A DNA stretch of 64,000 nt from Trema orientale (taxonomy: Eukaryota > Streptophyta > Magnoliopsida > Rosales > Cannabaceae). The position numbers and the translations under genes are program-made. The number at the start of each line of letters is the position of its first letter. Position 1 is the stretch's first letter. The notes below the pieces were generated by a model. It was not told the DNA's origin, ran no database searches, and saw only the letters and a list, made by a program, of their open reading frames with translations. Where the stretch lies: assembly GCA_002914845.1 (NCBI GenBank), contig JXTC01000074.1:489998-553997 (forward strand), written 5' to 3'. This document shows positions 25,044-36,537 of the stretch, piece after piece.

Positions 25044-25406
25044 ATGGAGGATAAGGATATGCCAGAAAAAGCTCATCCGGGTATAGGTATGTTGCTTATT
25101 TATTGGTTATCATGCACTGGTGGAGTTTATTGCTACACAGGCCTCCTTATAGACATTTTGAAGTATGACCTGAAAGCACTCCCAGCTTATTCGGACGTGA
25201 AGCCTGACGTGAGAGCGCTCCCAGTTTATTTGGACGTCATTCTTATCGTCTTGTCCATAGTAGCGATCTTTATACTCATCTCTGCACTCATCGTTGCGAC
25301 TGCAGTTTTTGTGAATGATTTGCTACAGTTATACACGAAAAGGCAAACAGTAGTCTTGGAAGATACGAGAGATAAGCAGGAAAAATCCCATGCGATCCAG
25401 ATCTAG
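25044..25406 (+). CDS. Unrecognised 120-aa ORF with two predicted membrane segments
   Basis: I do not recognise this protein. It begins MEDKDMPEKAHPG and has a hydrophobic segment at about residues 14-38 (MLLIYWLSCTGGVYCYTG) and a stronger one at about 65-93 (LIVLSIVAIFILISALIVAT). Between them is a short internal repeat (LKALPAYSDV / VRALPVYLDV). The tail is charged. A TATA-rich stretch lies 230-260 bases upstream (about 24787-24812) and the 3' side has an AT-rich, (TAGTA)n-containing flank. Base composition is closer to coding than the surroundings. It could be a lineage-specific gene, a fragment of an unseen multi-exon gene, or chance. Confidence 0.4.
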   Translation: MEDKDMPEKAHPGIGMLLIYWLSCTGGVYCYTGLLIDILKYDLKALPAYSDVKPDVRALPVYLDVILIVLSIVAIFILISALIVATAVFVNDLLQLYTKRQTVVLEDTRDKQEKSHAIQI

Positions 25407-27230
25407 TGGCTAAATACTTTCGAATTTTTTTTTAATGTAGTATAGTATAGTATAGTATAGTTGTTTTTCTTCTTATTCTTTCTTTTCTTTTCGTTTTTTC
25501 TTTAAGGGATAATTTAGTTTAGTCTCTGGTTAAGTTCAATTAAATTTAGTTTTGTTTACTATTTGGCATTCGTCAGTCTATATATCCTTTTCTACTGCGG
25601 TCTTTTTTCAAGACACGCAATTGTTTGGATCTTTCTAACTCTTCTTTATTTTATTTTTTTCTCAATCTGTTACGTGCGCTTAAACAACATTCTATTACCG
25701 ACTGTATTCCATCACAAACGTTTATGGTATTTTCCTGAACCAATGAGCAGATGACATGACCCATATTCTACCGAAACGATAACTCCCCCCTCTTTTGGAT
25801 TTAAATGAAAGAATTTTTGAAAAACGGGGACCAAACAGTAAATTTTAGGGGCGTACTTGAGAGAATTTGTAAAATAAGGACTAAAAAGCAAAATCTGATA
25901 CCCTTTTAATGGGTGACACGTGGCCCAGCTCAGTTTCCTCTCACTTTCAATCTCTTCCCTTCGACTCTCTCTCTCTCCTCTGCATCCGATGCCGCCGCCG
26001 CAAGACGACGGTCTTCTGGCCAATTTCGACTGCCACCACCACCATGGGTCGATGCGCTATCCTCTGAGGAGCCGCTAGTCGAAATACCGAGGTCGTGAGA
26101 GCAACCTAATGTTGACAAGCAGCTAAAATAATCGCATGTATTTTTTATCACTGGCAACGTCGAGCCGTGATTTTGGGCTTCTCGAACTCATCTCGACGTG
26201 AGCTTTCTAATGGTAATATATACCTCAATTTGAAATTGCTCGATTAAATTTTGCCATTGTTGACAGTTTTAAACTTAATAGTTTCGGATATTGACTTTTT
26301 AATCCAATCATTAGATCATAAAATTAATGTCATATTTGTGATCTATTTGTGAAAATATGAAGAATAACATATATATTGACTATATTTAGTGTCGGGCATG
26401 AAACCGAAATCCGATGGCTCGAACTTTATCTCATTTTACATGGCACGGGTTGGGTTTCAGCCCGAACCCGAATTGATTGAGTTATAAACTCGCTAATTTA
26501 AATGCTAGGAATTCAATAGTAATATCCATTTTTTGTTTTAAGGCTCCATTAGAAAACCAATATTTCAAATTGAATAATCGAGGTTCGAAAATGATTCTTG
26601 ATCTTCTGAGCAATCGCTACGCCACGTACACTTCATAACGCTATAATACTATTTTGTTGAGGTAAGGATTCGATTACTTGATTTTCAAATTAGTTTTGAT
26701 TTGAATTTACATATTTTGAACAAATTAGGAATTTTGTGAAATATTATAAAAAATGTGTTTATATATATGGTTTTGGATCTGATTTGATACTAAACTACCT
26801 GGGAGGTAAGTCATACTAGTTAGCGTGTCATATATCTTATTTTGGAACCATTTTCTGCAAAAAATAGATTTTGATAAAATAACCGTTATGTTGTCAAAAT
26901 TTCTAAAAAATTCAAATAGAATGAGAATTTAGTTTTGAGAATTAAACTTTGTTTGATTAAAAAGACTGCATGGTTTGTTTTGTGATTTTATGGAAAGTGA
27001 TACATATTCTAACTCCTGTCATCTATAGCGCATTGCATGCATCATTGCATTTACACGGCCATAGACTTATGACACCCTTCAGAGTGCTCAGACTTATGAT
27101 ACCCATTGGGGTGTTCGGTCTTACGATATCCTAGATAGTGCATGTATATGCATGGAGTTAAATGAGTTGGAGTAAATTTACATAGAGTCCACAATTATTT
27201 AAAAAATTTCCAATTGAAAACAAAAATATC
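25407..27230. other. Intergenic region
   Basis: Starts with a pentanucleotide TAGTA microsatellite (25437-25460). 25910-26100 is a GC-richer patch with a CACGTG G-box (25917-25922) and a CT-rich leader that resembles the 5' end of a plant gene, but no reading frame continues into a recognisable protein. The rest is AT-rich. No gene called. Confidence 0.45.
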
Positions 27231-27545
27231 CACTACAAAAAAAAGGACTTTTAATTACAAATTATTAACGGTAGTTGTATCGGAATCACCATTAATAGTC
27301 AATTTTAATATTTCTCGACGGTTCTGGTACAACCGCCGAGAAAAGTTTAAAATTTTCTAAATCTTTAAAGGCAGTTCTGATGCAACCGCCGTTAATACTC
27401 AAATTTTAACTTTTCACGGCAGTTCCGGTACAACAACTGTTAAAAGTTTAAAATCTTGATATTTTAACTGTAGTAGTAGCAGAGCCGCCATTAATGCTTA
27501 ACTTTTTACGGTGGTTCCGGTACAACTGCCCGTTAAAAGTCATAT
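27231..27545 (+). mobile_element. CACTA (En/Spm-type) transposon terminus with subterminal repeats
   Basis: Starts CACTACAAAAAAAAGG, the signature CACTA end. About six imperfect units follow at intervals of roughly 45-50 bp (near 27272, 27316, 27370, 27417, 27467, 27509). Each is built around GGTTCCGGTACAACCGCCGTTAAAAG-like half-sites that pair as short palindromes, as expected for transposase binding sites. The opposite end (GTAGTG) was not found, so the element's extent is unknown. Confidence 0.75.
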
Positions 27546-28527
27546 AAATGAGGGCCGAGACCAGCTCGACCCTCATTTTCTTTCTTCTCCCCAGTCGAGA
27601 GCTCGCCCACCATCCCCAACTTCGTCTTCCTCATATACAGCTACCCTCATTCTAGTGATTTTGACCGCCAAAATCATTTTCATTTAGTTCAAATCACTCC
27701 ATTCGACTTGGGTAAGCTTTATATACTTATAATTTTTAAGATTAGTTAGCATTTAGTAATTTTTTGTGCCCTAGACAAGTTTAGATTTTTGTACAATCAA
27801 TAACTACAATTCTCAATGAGTATGTAATTTTATTTCTTTTTTTGTTGATTTATGTTTCAATTTGAATGGGTAAACTAATTTTGGGCTCAATTTTGGAATA
27901 TTGAAATATTTTTACTCAATTTGGGGTATTTTTCTTCACTAATTTTAATTAATCTGAAAAAGTTATTTTTAGAAATTAAATCTTCAAAGTGTATATTATT
28001 TGATGATTTTGTATTATTTTGATAATAGATATTAGTAATTATAGCTTATTAGTTTAACCACATTACCATAAATTAATTAGTGTTATGTGACTTTACAATA
28101 TGTATACTTAGTATTTTCATTGATTTGAAATTATTCAGTTTATTGACTTTAGATTAGTCAAAAATTTGTACTATGTATGATCGGAGGGCTTACATATGCT
28201 TTAAACCAAACATAAACAAAAACTAAAGCAGAACTATCAAATGAAGAGTTGAGAGACCAGATCAGATAAGTCCAAGTCTATAACAAATGACAAGTATGTA
28301 AACAGGTATCAAAAGAGTTTTTAAGGCACAAAAAGATATCACCAGAAACATCTAGTCAATTTTAGTTACCACTGCCTAACTTAAACTAGACAGAAAAGTA
28401 TGGTCAAATGTATTAAGCATCTGAAAGTACTCTGTTTTGTAGCAGCTAATTAAAGACAAGAAAAGCAGTGGAAAATGAAATAAAAGACAACCAAAACAGG
28501 AATAGTGCTAGAAACAACAATCACAAG
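27546..28527. other. Sequence downstream of the CACTA terminus
   Basis: A TATAAATG box directly after the subterminal repeats is followed by a CT-rich leader-like stretch (27575-27720) with a possible donor (GGTAAGC at 27712). This could be the 5' UTR of the CACTA transposase gene. No transposase coding was recognised. AT-rich after 27730. Confidence 0.4.
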
Positions 28528-29627
28528 TTAGGACTCAAACGTAGGACCTGTGACTATGTCGCTTTCTTTCCTCAAGAAGACATTGGTGAGAACAGTCTTG
28601 GACTCCAATGATGCCTTCAACAATTTCAACCCCTATAAGATCACAAAAACGTTTCTCAATGCTAAACCTCATTATTCACCAATAACAATTAAAAGAGAAA
28701 CCAAAAAAAAAAAAAAAAAACAATTAACATACCGTAACATGGAGAAACAAAACCATCATCACCAGCTGGTTTTATCAATTTATAAAAATTTGTTTTGAAA
28801 ATAATTTTGGACATGTTTACTGATCCGTAATCCGTAACGAAATGAATCCTAAAGGGAAAGGGTTTGAAGGGGCATGAAAGAAAAAAAGAAAAAATCCGAA
28901 ATGTGTAAGTAAAAAATTCCCTTATTCCCATTCCTATTACGGCACATCAAGGATTAGTAAACGTGCCCTCTGTCGCTAAAATTTCACAACTCACCTCAGC
29001 CATGCCCATTGAAACATCCTTCTCCTCGAGTACACCGATGTCCTCAATCTTAAACTTGTTAAGCAAAGCGATGCCACATATGGTGGACATAGGCTTGAGC
29101 TCCAAATCATCCATTACCATATAAGTAACCACCTCTTTCACATACCCTTTCCCATTAGAGGTCGACCCCTTTTGAGAAGAGGCTTCAGACTTAACAACGG
29201 GAATAGAAGTGGACATTGTGTGACCGCAACGAGAACAGCTGTCCTTTGGATTGTAGGTCGCATACCTTTTACAGTACCCACAAATATAGACCTGATTACC
29301 CAGTATTGCATTATTACTAGGCAATGAGAAAAGGGTTGCAGTAGAATCAAATATAGGACCTTTGGGTTTGAGTACAGTGTCCCTACTAACATCAGGCCGT
29401 ATATAAGCGTTGCTGAGCTTATCAAAGCTCTCATAAAGCTTACCAAGACTACCCACCATGTCTTCACATGAGAGAAGCCTAATGACAGTCCCAATAGGCA
29501 AAGACATCAATGAGAGAAGGAAATCCACAAAGTCCTTACCCACTTCAGCAAACAAGACCCTTTTCCCCTTTGTGTCCACTAAAAGCTTCAAACTGATACT
29601 GGGTTTAATATCAGTGCTGGTTGACAT
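28528..29627 (-). CDS. DUF674 family protein, copy 1 (two exons)
   Basis: A plant-specific DUF674 (PF05056) protein of unknown function; the family occurs in tandem clusters. Exon 1 is 29627-28995 and exon 2 is 28632-28528. The splice GAG|GTGAGT to TATAG|GGG keeps the frame, and the protein of about 245 aa ends TGPTFES. It shows LKLLVDTKGKRVLFAEVGKD, a C-x2-C ... C-x2-C pair (CGYCKRY, CSRCGHTM) that may bind zinc, EVVTYMVMDDLELKPMS, and EGLKLLKASLESKTVLTNVF at the end. The start was set at MSTSTD because copy 2 starts at the matching site; a Met seven codons upstream (29648) is also possible. A splice donor-like site near 29942 suggests an untranslated first exon. Confidence 0.85.
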
Positions 29628-31747
29628 ATTGCAGCAGATGGGTCTCAAAACTTCAGAACCTGATCCGAACCATTTAAAGGAAAATTTTTAGACCACTGAA
29701 GAAATGAATGATCAACTAAGCATTTTTTTTATAGCTATTTCTTTTTTTTTTTTTTTTTTGGAGTCAGGACCAATGGAGTTAATGGTTCTAAGAGGTAAAA
29801 GAGCAAATAAAATAAAAATAAAAATAAAAAGAACATCAGTTATTATTTTGTGAATTGGGGTGCTGATTAGTGTGAATAATGAAATTACCTTTGATTTTAT
29901 CAAAAAAAAAGAAAGAAAGAAAGAAAGAAAGAAAGAAATTACCTTTGATTGTGCTTGGGCTTCCCTTAGAGGCAAGGTGAATCTCTATGTTTCTTTTCTG
30001 CTTTTCTGGTCACCAATTATTGCTTTATGAAAGTGAATATGGGATTAGTAGTGCCTACTGCCTTGCGGAGCCGTGGAGAGGTGGAGTTGGAGGTGGTCTT
30101 CAATACAATAGTGGAGCGTAAGTGCTACGCTGGGCTCACTATGGGGATCCGTGGACCCATGATGGGCTCACGACAAGATACGTGAGCAAAAATAATGGAT
30201 CATAAAATAAAGATGAATGCTAACTGCTAAGGGGCACTACCATACCCAGCACATTTTTTTTTCTTCTTTTTTTTTTATAAAAAATACAATGTGATTCCGT
30301 TATTGAATGGATTATAATGAATAACATATGTTTCACATGAGCTCCACTTAATTATGTTATTGAATGATTTTTTTTATTTTTTTTTTGGTAATTAAGTCCA
30401 TTTCGTTAGTGATCGTTAAAATATTGGATGGAATTGTGTATTTCTAAGTCACATACAAGAGTTTTGAAAGTCAAAATCAATATTTTACTAACAATAGTTG
30501 AAATTAATAGAAAAATAACTAAAAATTAATTACAATTAATAAAATATTCTAAAAAAATTTCAAAAATAAAAAATTTAAATTTTTAAATTCTCTTAAAATT
30601 TCCTTATATTTCCATTCGAAATTAGTTAGTGTTAGTGAAATACCAATTTCTTTCACTTAAATATGTTTAATTTCATTTAAAAAAAATTAGTATCTACAAA
30701 CAAAAAGGACTTAATTGCTAAGGGCTTTAAAACTTAAGGACATAATTGCCAAAAAAAAAAAAAACACAAGGACTACTTTCTTAACTTGAGAATAAGGGCC
30801 AAACATACCAAAAATCCTTTTAAACTTTCGTAGGTAAATTTTTTAAAATAAAAACAGATAACATAAATAATTTATCCTTTCAAGTGATGATGTGTTAATT
30901 TGTATCAAGAATTGGTAATATAGCCGATCATTTTTGGGTAAGAACTATTTCTTTCATGGTGAGATATGTTATGGATTAAATCTTAATTATAATTAAGAGA
31001 GAAATACAAAACTAACATAACACAAAAACAACCAAAATATAAACGAGATTTATAACACTTTACTATCAATACGAGAGCTACATCCATTCTATTGTTACAG
31101 ATTTTCACGATAACAAAGGGAAGTATAAATTCATCTTATGCCTCTCACAATTATGGTTAGTCTCTCTCCAAAACAGGCCATATCATATCCTTTGTATGGT
31201 CGGAAAATTTGTATCAAATCAGTCGGCAATAGAGGGGATTATATATTTGAAAAATGCAATAATACAATCAAAAACTTCGAAACTTTGAGAGAATAAAGAG
31301 AGCCCTACATATGCTACAAAAATAAACGAACTCAAAACAACGTTACAAAATGAATAAATGAAATGTTTATTTTTCTTATTTATTTTTGTGTTTATTTACA
31401 CATTTAAGAAACAATTCATGGTGGGAGTATAATTGAAAAAGGGTAACACAATCTTTGGTTCTGTCTTATTTTTCCTCATTCCTCTTCACAAATTTTTACT
31501 ATGACAATCTTTTTTGTTACGAATAAATAAACGTGTCCAAAGAGTAATTTGAAAGTATCATGCGATGAAGTGAGATCATAGAGGCACCAGTCAATTACAT
31601 TACCACTGAAAATTGAAAGAAAAGTAAGTTCAACGCATTAAGCATCCCAAAGTACTTTGTGATGTAGCAACTCATTAAAAAATCAATGCCAAGACCAAAA
31701 CAGAAATAATGCCAGATAGATACACCGATCATCAATTATGTTACAAA
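29628..31747. other. Intergenic region between the DUF674 genes
   Basis: Upstream of copy 1: a poly-T run (29741-29759), an (AAATA)n-like run (29803-29830) and a (GAAA)n microsatellite (29911-29938) flanked by a repeated ATTACCTTTGATT motif. A GC-richer patch lies at 30060-30180. The remainder is AT-rich with no gene. Confidence 0.5.
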
Positions 31748-32745
31748 CTAGGAATCTATGATTTTGTCGCTTCCTTTCCCCAAGAAGACATTGGTGAGAA
31801 CAGTCTTGGACTCCATCGATGCCTTCAACAATTTCAAGGCCTTAAAAGCATAAAAATAATTTTTAGCTACTAACATAAGATATGCAATGCTAGGAACACG
31901 TAAAATTAAGTTAAAATGTTATATCTAATGCGTGATATTTTTTTAACTATCACGCTCCTATATTTTGATAAAATATAAGTGATTAAAAAGCATGTCACAA
32001 TATTATTTGTATAACCGTAGCATTAGTGCATTACTGATTAACATGTATCATAAAATCGAGAAATAGAATCATGAAAATTTGAAAGTAAATCTGTGCCTAA
32101 AATTTCACAACTCACCTCAGCCATGCCCATTGAAACATCCTTCTCTTCGAGGACACCGGTGTCCTTAATATTAAACTTGTTAAGCAAAGAAATACTTGAA
32201 ATGGTGGACATAGGCTTTACCTCCAAATTATCCATTACCATATAAGTAACCACCTCTCTCACATACCCTATCCTATCAGTAGTTGACCCTACTTTAGAGG
32301 AAGCCTCAGACGTAACAAAAGGAATATAAGTGGACATTGTGAGACGGCAAAGGGAACAGATGTCCTTTGGATTGTAGGTCACATACATTTTACAGTTGCA
32401 ACAAATGTAAACACTATCACTATTACTACTTGGCAATGAGAAAAGGGTCGCAGCTCCATCAAAAATGGGTGATTTTGGTTTGAGGACTGTGTCCTTATCA
32501 ACATTTGGCCGCATATAAGTGTTGCTAAGATTATCAAAGCTCTCATAGAGACTACCAAGACTACCCACCATGTCGTTAGATGAAAGAAGCCTAGTGACTG
32601 TCCCAATAGGCAAAGACATCAATGAGAGAAGAAAATCCACAACATCCTTACCCACTTCAGCAAACAAGACCCTTTTACCCTTTGTGTCCACTAAAAGCTT
32701 CAACTTCATACTGGGTTTAGTTTCAGTGTCGGACTCGGTTGTCAT
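31748..32745 (-). CDS. DUF674 family protein, copy 2 (two exons)
   Basis: Tandem paralogue of the gene at 28528-29627 in the same orientation. Exon 1 is 32745-32116 (start MTTESDTETKPS) and exon 2 is 31840-31748. The frame is kept by GAG|GTGAGT to TTAAG|GCC, ending GKGSDKIIDS (240 aa). It shares LKLLVDTKGKRVLFAEVGKD, the Cys pairs (CCNCKMY, CSLCRLTM) and ALKLLKASMESKTVLTNVF. The second Cys pair lacks the following Gly seen in copy 1, and a short segment (after LPSSN) is deleted. Function unknown; divergence is moderate and both copies look intact. Confidence 0.85.
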
Positions 32746-34140
32746 ATTGGAGCAGCTTCCTCGGGACCTAATTCAATTTTTTGGAGAAATGTAGGTAAAT
32801 TTAGCTAAGTAGTAAAGTTTAGTGTGTCTCTTTATGAATTTTATCAAATGTTTGAAAGCATATTCTTTAACTTATTGGAGGAATTTTTGTGCAGAAATGA
32901 TACATTCTGGATTAACAATAAAAGGGAAGAGCTAAGACATCTCCGATACAAATGTTATTGTCGACACTATAATTAGGCGGAAAATAAAAATAATAAAATG
33001 CTAAATTTGACACTAAATTTAATTGTTTTCTCCAATGCACGATTCTAATATTATTTAATTTATTATTATTAAATAATCAATAACACAACCATATCTATTA
33101 CCAATCAGCAACTGGTATCTTTTTAAAAAAAATGGAAAACTCATCAATGATATGCATAGAAAAGGGTACTTATTATTTCGAAATTTAGAAAAGCAACTCT
33201 CTAACTAAAAAGCCAAGTCAAATTTAGCACAGTACTGTATAAGAATGTTTTTGTTCAATGCAAAATTAGAGCATTAGCACATCAATTATTTTTCGATATA
33301 ATTGTCGTAATGGTTTACAAGTTAGGAATTAGTACTTAAAAAGAATAATGGGGTTCGAACCCTACACCTGGTGCTTTCCAAGTTATGTAATTCCTCCTTG
33401 CTTCATTTGTTGAGTGATTGAAAAGTAAACCAATATAAAACAAAACCATTCTATGAGTAGAATTACCTTTGAATGTGCTTCCCCAGAGATGCAGGATGAT
33501 TCTTCTGACTGCTTCTCGGTTCAAGAAGGAATGCGTTCTGGTTCTTCTGAGTGGTGTATGAGATGAGATAAAAGAGTGGAGGTCTTGTATAAGACTTAAA
33601 TAAATAATGGGAAATTACTCATGTGAAAATAAATAAATAAACATGGAAACAGATAAACATCCTTTTTCAATTTAAATTAGAGCATTTCTCTTAACCGCCG
33701 ATCACTTATAATGTTGATGATACTTTTAAAATGACATTTTCAAATATTTTCGAAGGATGATACTAGGATAGTAATTATTGTACAAAATACCAACATATGT
33801 GACATGTGAGTGGTCATAATTTAATTATTATATTAAAACTTACTACAAATAAATTTAACATTATCACCAATTGAGTGGTGACAACCACATGCCACATGTG
33901 TTAGATATTAAAAATTTGGAACAATAATTAGTACTCAAACATTATCCTATTTTCTCGAAATGATAATTTCAAACTTTTTTTTTCTTATCAATATTTGGCT
34001 ATTTGACCACCGTATTCTACATATTGACACTCACAAGTAACATTAAATAACATTAGGAAATCTATCCAAAACAACTATATATCACATATTTTTTGAAGGG
34101 AACTATATATCACATTATTATTTATATATAACTAAAGTTG
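32746..34140. other. Intergenic region upstream of DUF674 copy 2
   Basis: A donor-like site (minus, near 33465) matches one upstream of copy 1, which suggests a non-coding first exon near 33470-33580. 33350-33372 holds GGTTCGAACCC, a B-box-like motif on the minus strand that may mark an old SINE. Otherwise AT-rich. Confidence 0.45.
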
Positions 34141-34149
34141 AGGAGTTTG

Positions 34150-34745
34150 GCACTGTTCACATAGACTGTTTTTACTGTACAAATAACAGTGATTTCTTTG
34201 CTTTTACGTCTTTGCCCTTGGGATGTCTACCGTTGTCTGTGCATGACTTGGTTTTTTGGTCTTTTCGGATAATAGTGTTTACTTTGTTTTTACATTTTTA
34301 CCCTCCAGATTAGTACCGTGGTTTGTGTTTAATTGTGGTTTTTTTGGTCTTTTCAGTACATTTTTCCGTTGTTACGTTTTTGCTCTTGGAATCTCTTTTC
34401 TGGTCTTTGTTTGATTGTGGCTGTTTGGTCTTTTTACTTTGTTAATTTGTGGCCTGACTCAATTGCCCTTATGTGTTCGCTTTGGTTGAGGGATTGAAGA
34501 TGGTTTTTTGGTCATTTTGGAGCTACTTTTATTGGTCATTGACAGTATTACCCTTATGTGTTTCGCATTAGGCCGAGCTTTGAGGTTCGGTTTTTTGGTC
34601 TTTTTGTGGTCTTGGCTCTTCTCCGTTGGACTTGGTCTTCGTCTCTTCTCTCTCTTTTGTCTTCTTGACGTGTTTCTGTTGTTTCTCTCTCTCTCTCTCT
34701 CCTCGATTGTTCGTCTTCCTCTTTGTTTTTCTCAGGACATCTTCT
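34150..34745 (+). repeat. T-rich repeat unit 1 with internal degenerate 84-bp tandem repeats
   Basis: Similar by eye, over about 590 bp, to 37510-38100, with a partial relative at 36955-37090. Inside, a motif of the form TTTGTTTTTACGTTTTTGCC...GGTTTTTTGGTCTTTT recurs about every 84 bases (from 34192, 34275, 34362, 34440). No coding. Likely non-coding TE sequence, possibly a Helitron leader. Confidence 0.65.
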
Positions 34746-34842
34746 TCTCTTCTGTTCTTTGCTTTTGACTCTTTTAAAGCAGCGGCTCTTAATATTGTTT
34801 GTATGCATGTGAAATCGATTCCATTTTTGTTGATTATTCTTA

Positions 34843-35365
34843 CTATGAAAATTTGTAGAATTTTTTAGGGTTTATTTCTCGGATAATTTGTTATGTTTTT
34901 TAATTTCTTTCAGTTGACATTTGTTATACTTTTTAGATATATTAGTGTTAATTATAATCTGTCTTTTTTTCCCTTAGTGATTTGTGATTTTTACTATTCA
35001 TAATCTGATGCTTCTAATTTAATGTTGTACTGGTATTTTGTAGCTACTGTTAATCAAAAAAAAAGAAGAGAGGAAAAAAAATGGGTCATTTTTTAGTTTA
35101 CTTTTATTTGTGTTTGTATGTATATTGAATTGATTACGCTTTACCGATTAATTTCGTGATGGAAATTTCTAGAATTGTTTAGAGTTTATCTATAAGATAA
35201 TCTATTATATATTTTTTTAATTCTTTTCGCCTGATATTTGTTATATTTTTTAGATATTTTGGTGTTAATTAGTGTCTGTGTTTTTTCTTTAAATGACCTG
35301 TCATTCAGCATTTTATTATTCCATACTTTTGATTTAATGCTTTGTTGATATTTTGTTGCTATTAT
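34843..35365 (+). repeat. Degenerate direct duplication (about 200-bp copies)
   Basis: 34843-35045 and 35159-35365 align by eye (GAATTnTTTAGnGTTTAT, TTTTTAGATATnTTnGTGTTAATTA, TTTAATGnTnTnnTGnTATTTTG). Decayed internal repeat of the T-rich region. Confidence 0.6.
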
Positions 35366-35482
35366 TATTTGGAAGGAAACAGTAAAAAAAAAAAAAAAGT
35401 GGAAAAAATCAGAAGATCGTACTTAGTAAGTCTTTCAATATCCTCTTTTCCTCTGCCTTTTTTTTTTAACAAAAAATACAAA

Positions 35483-35788
35483 AGATTTTTATTATTTCTT
35501 GCTTTTAGATGTTGCCATGTGTCCCTTCTCCCTTTTTTTAATAGTTCTTATTTCAATCTTACTGCTTTTTGATTATATAAAGTGAAACTATTTGCGTACT
35601 CTGTACAATTTACTTATTCTTATCTTAGTTCTTACTCTGAGTTTATTGAGTCTATTGCTCCCTCCCTTGACTGTGTTTATTGCGCTTTTACCCTCTGTTC
35701 TAACGTTAATATAAGCTGTATTTTCCTAGAGTTCGTTTGACAAGTATTTCTCTGCAACTGTTTCAGGTACTATGAGTATTTATTGTAA
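35483..35788 (+). repeat. Left copy of the gap-flanking duplication (allele with Helitron inserted)
   Basis: Almost identical to 36232-36537 across 306 bp. At 35788 the match stops exactly where a Helitron 3' end begins, while the right copy continues uninterrupted. Confidence 0.85.
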
Positions 35789-35941
35789 CTAGTCGTTATA
35801 CCGCGCTTTGCGCGAGTTGTATTAATATTGCATACATTAAGCTTAATTTATATGTTCAATGTATTTCAATATTAAAAAATATATTTATCTCTATTTATTT
35901 TGATGAGACGAATGTAGCACAACTATTTGTTCGATGAACTA
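35789..35941 (-). mobile_element. 3' terminus of a Helitron (minus orientation), rest lost in gap
   Basis: Read on the minus strand the end is a GC hairpin (CTCGCGCAAAGCGCGG, 35816-35801), eight bases, then CTAG at 35792-35789, followed by a host T. Hairpin plus CTRR next to T is the defining Helitron 3' end. The empty allele at 36537-36538 shows insertion between A and T. The element continues into the Ns. Its orientation is opposite to the Rep/helicase genes at 40.7-48 kb. Confidence 0.8.
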
Positions 35942-36228
35942 NNNNNNNNNNNNNNNNNNNNNNNNNNNNNNNNNNNNNNNNNNNNNNNNNNNNNNNNNNN
36001 NNNNNNNNNNNNNNNNNNNNNNNNNNNNNNNNNNNNNNNNNNNNNNNNNNNNNNNNNNNNNNNNNNNNNNNNNNNNNNNNNNNNNNNNNNNNNNNNNNNN
36101 NNNNNNNNNNNNNNNNNNNNNNNNNNNNNNNNNNNNNNNNNNNNNNNNNNNNNNNNNNNNNNNNNNNNNNNNNNNNNNNNNNNNNNNNNNNNNNNNNNNN
36201 NNNNNNNNNNNNNNNNNNNNNNNNNNNN
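35942..36228. other. Assembly gap (287 Ns)
   Basis: Unknown sequence. Both sides carry the same 306-bp flank, so the gap probably separates two haplotypes rather than consecutive genomic DNA. Confidence 0.95.
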
Positions 36229-36231
36229 CAT

Positions 36232-36537
36232 AGATTTTTATTATTTCTTGCTTTTAGATGTTGCCATGTGTCCTTTCTCCCTTTTTTTAATAGTTCTTAT
36301 TGCAATCTTACTGCTTTTTGATTATATAAAGTGAAACTATTTGCTTGCTCTGTACAATTTACTTATTCTTATCTTAGTTCTTACTCTGAGTTTACTGAGT
36401 CCATTGCTCCCTCCCTTGACTGTGTTTATTACACTTTTACTCTCTATTCTAACGTTAATATAAGCTGTATTTTCCTAGAGTTCGTTTGACAAGTATTTCT
36501 CTGCAACTGTTTCAGGTACTATGTGTATTTATTGTAA
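36232..36537 (+). repeat. Right copy of the gap-flanking duplication (empty allele)
   Basis: Matches 35483-35788 and continues past 36537 without the Helitron terminus, so it preserves the pre-insertion site. Confidence 0.85.

Noticed and set aside
29911-29938. Regular short repeats that could suggest an array
   Set aside because: A simple (GAAA)n microsatellite. No CRISPR-like repeat-spacer structure exists anywhere, as expected for plant nuclear DNA.
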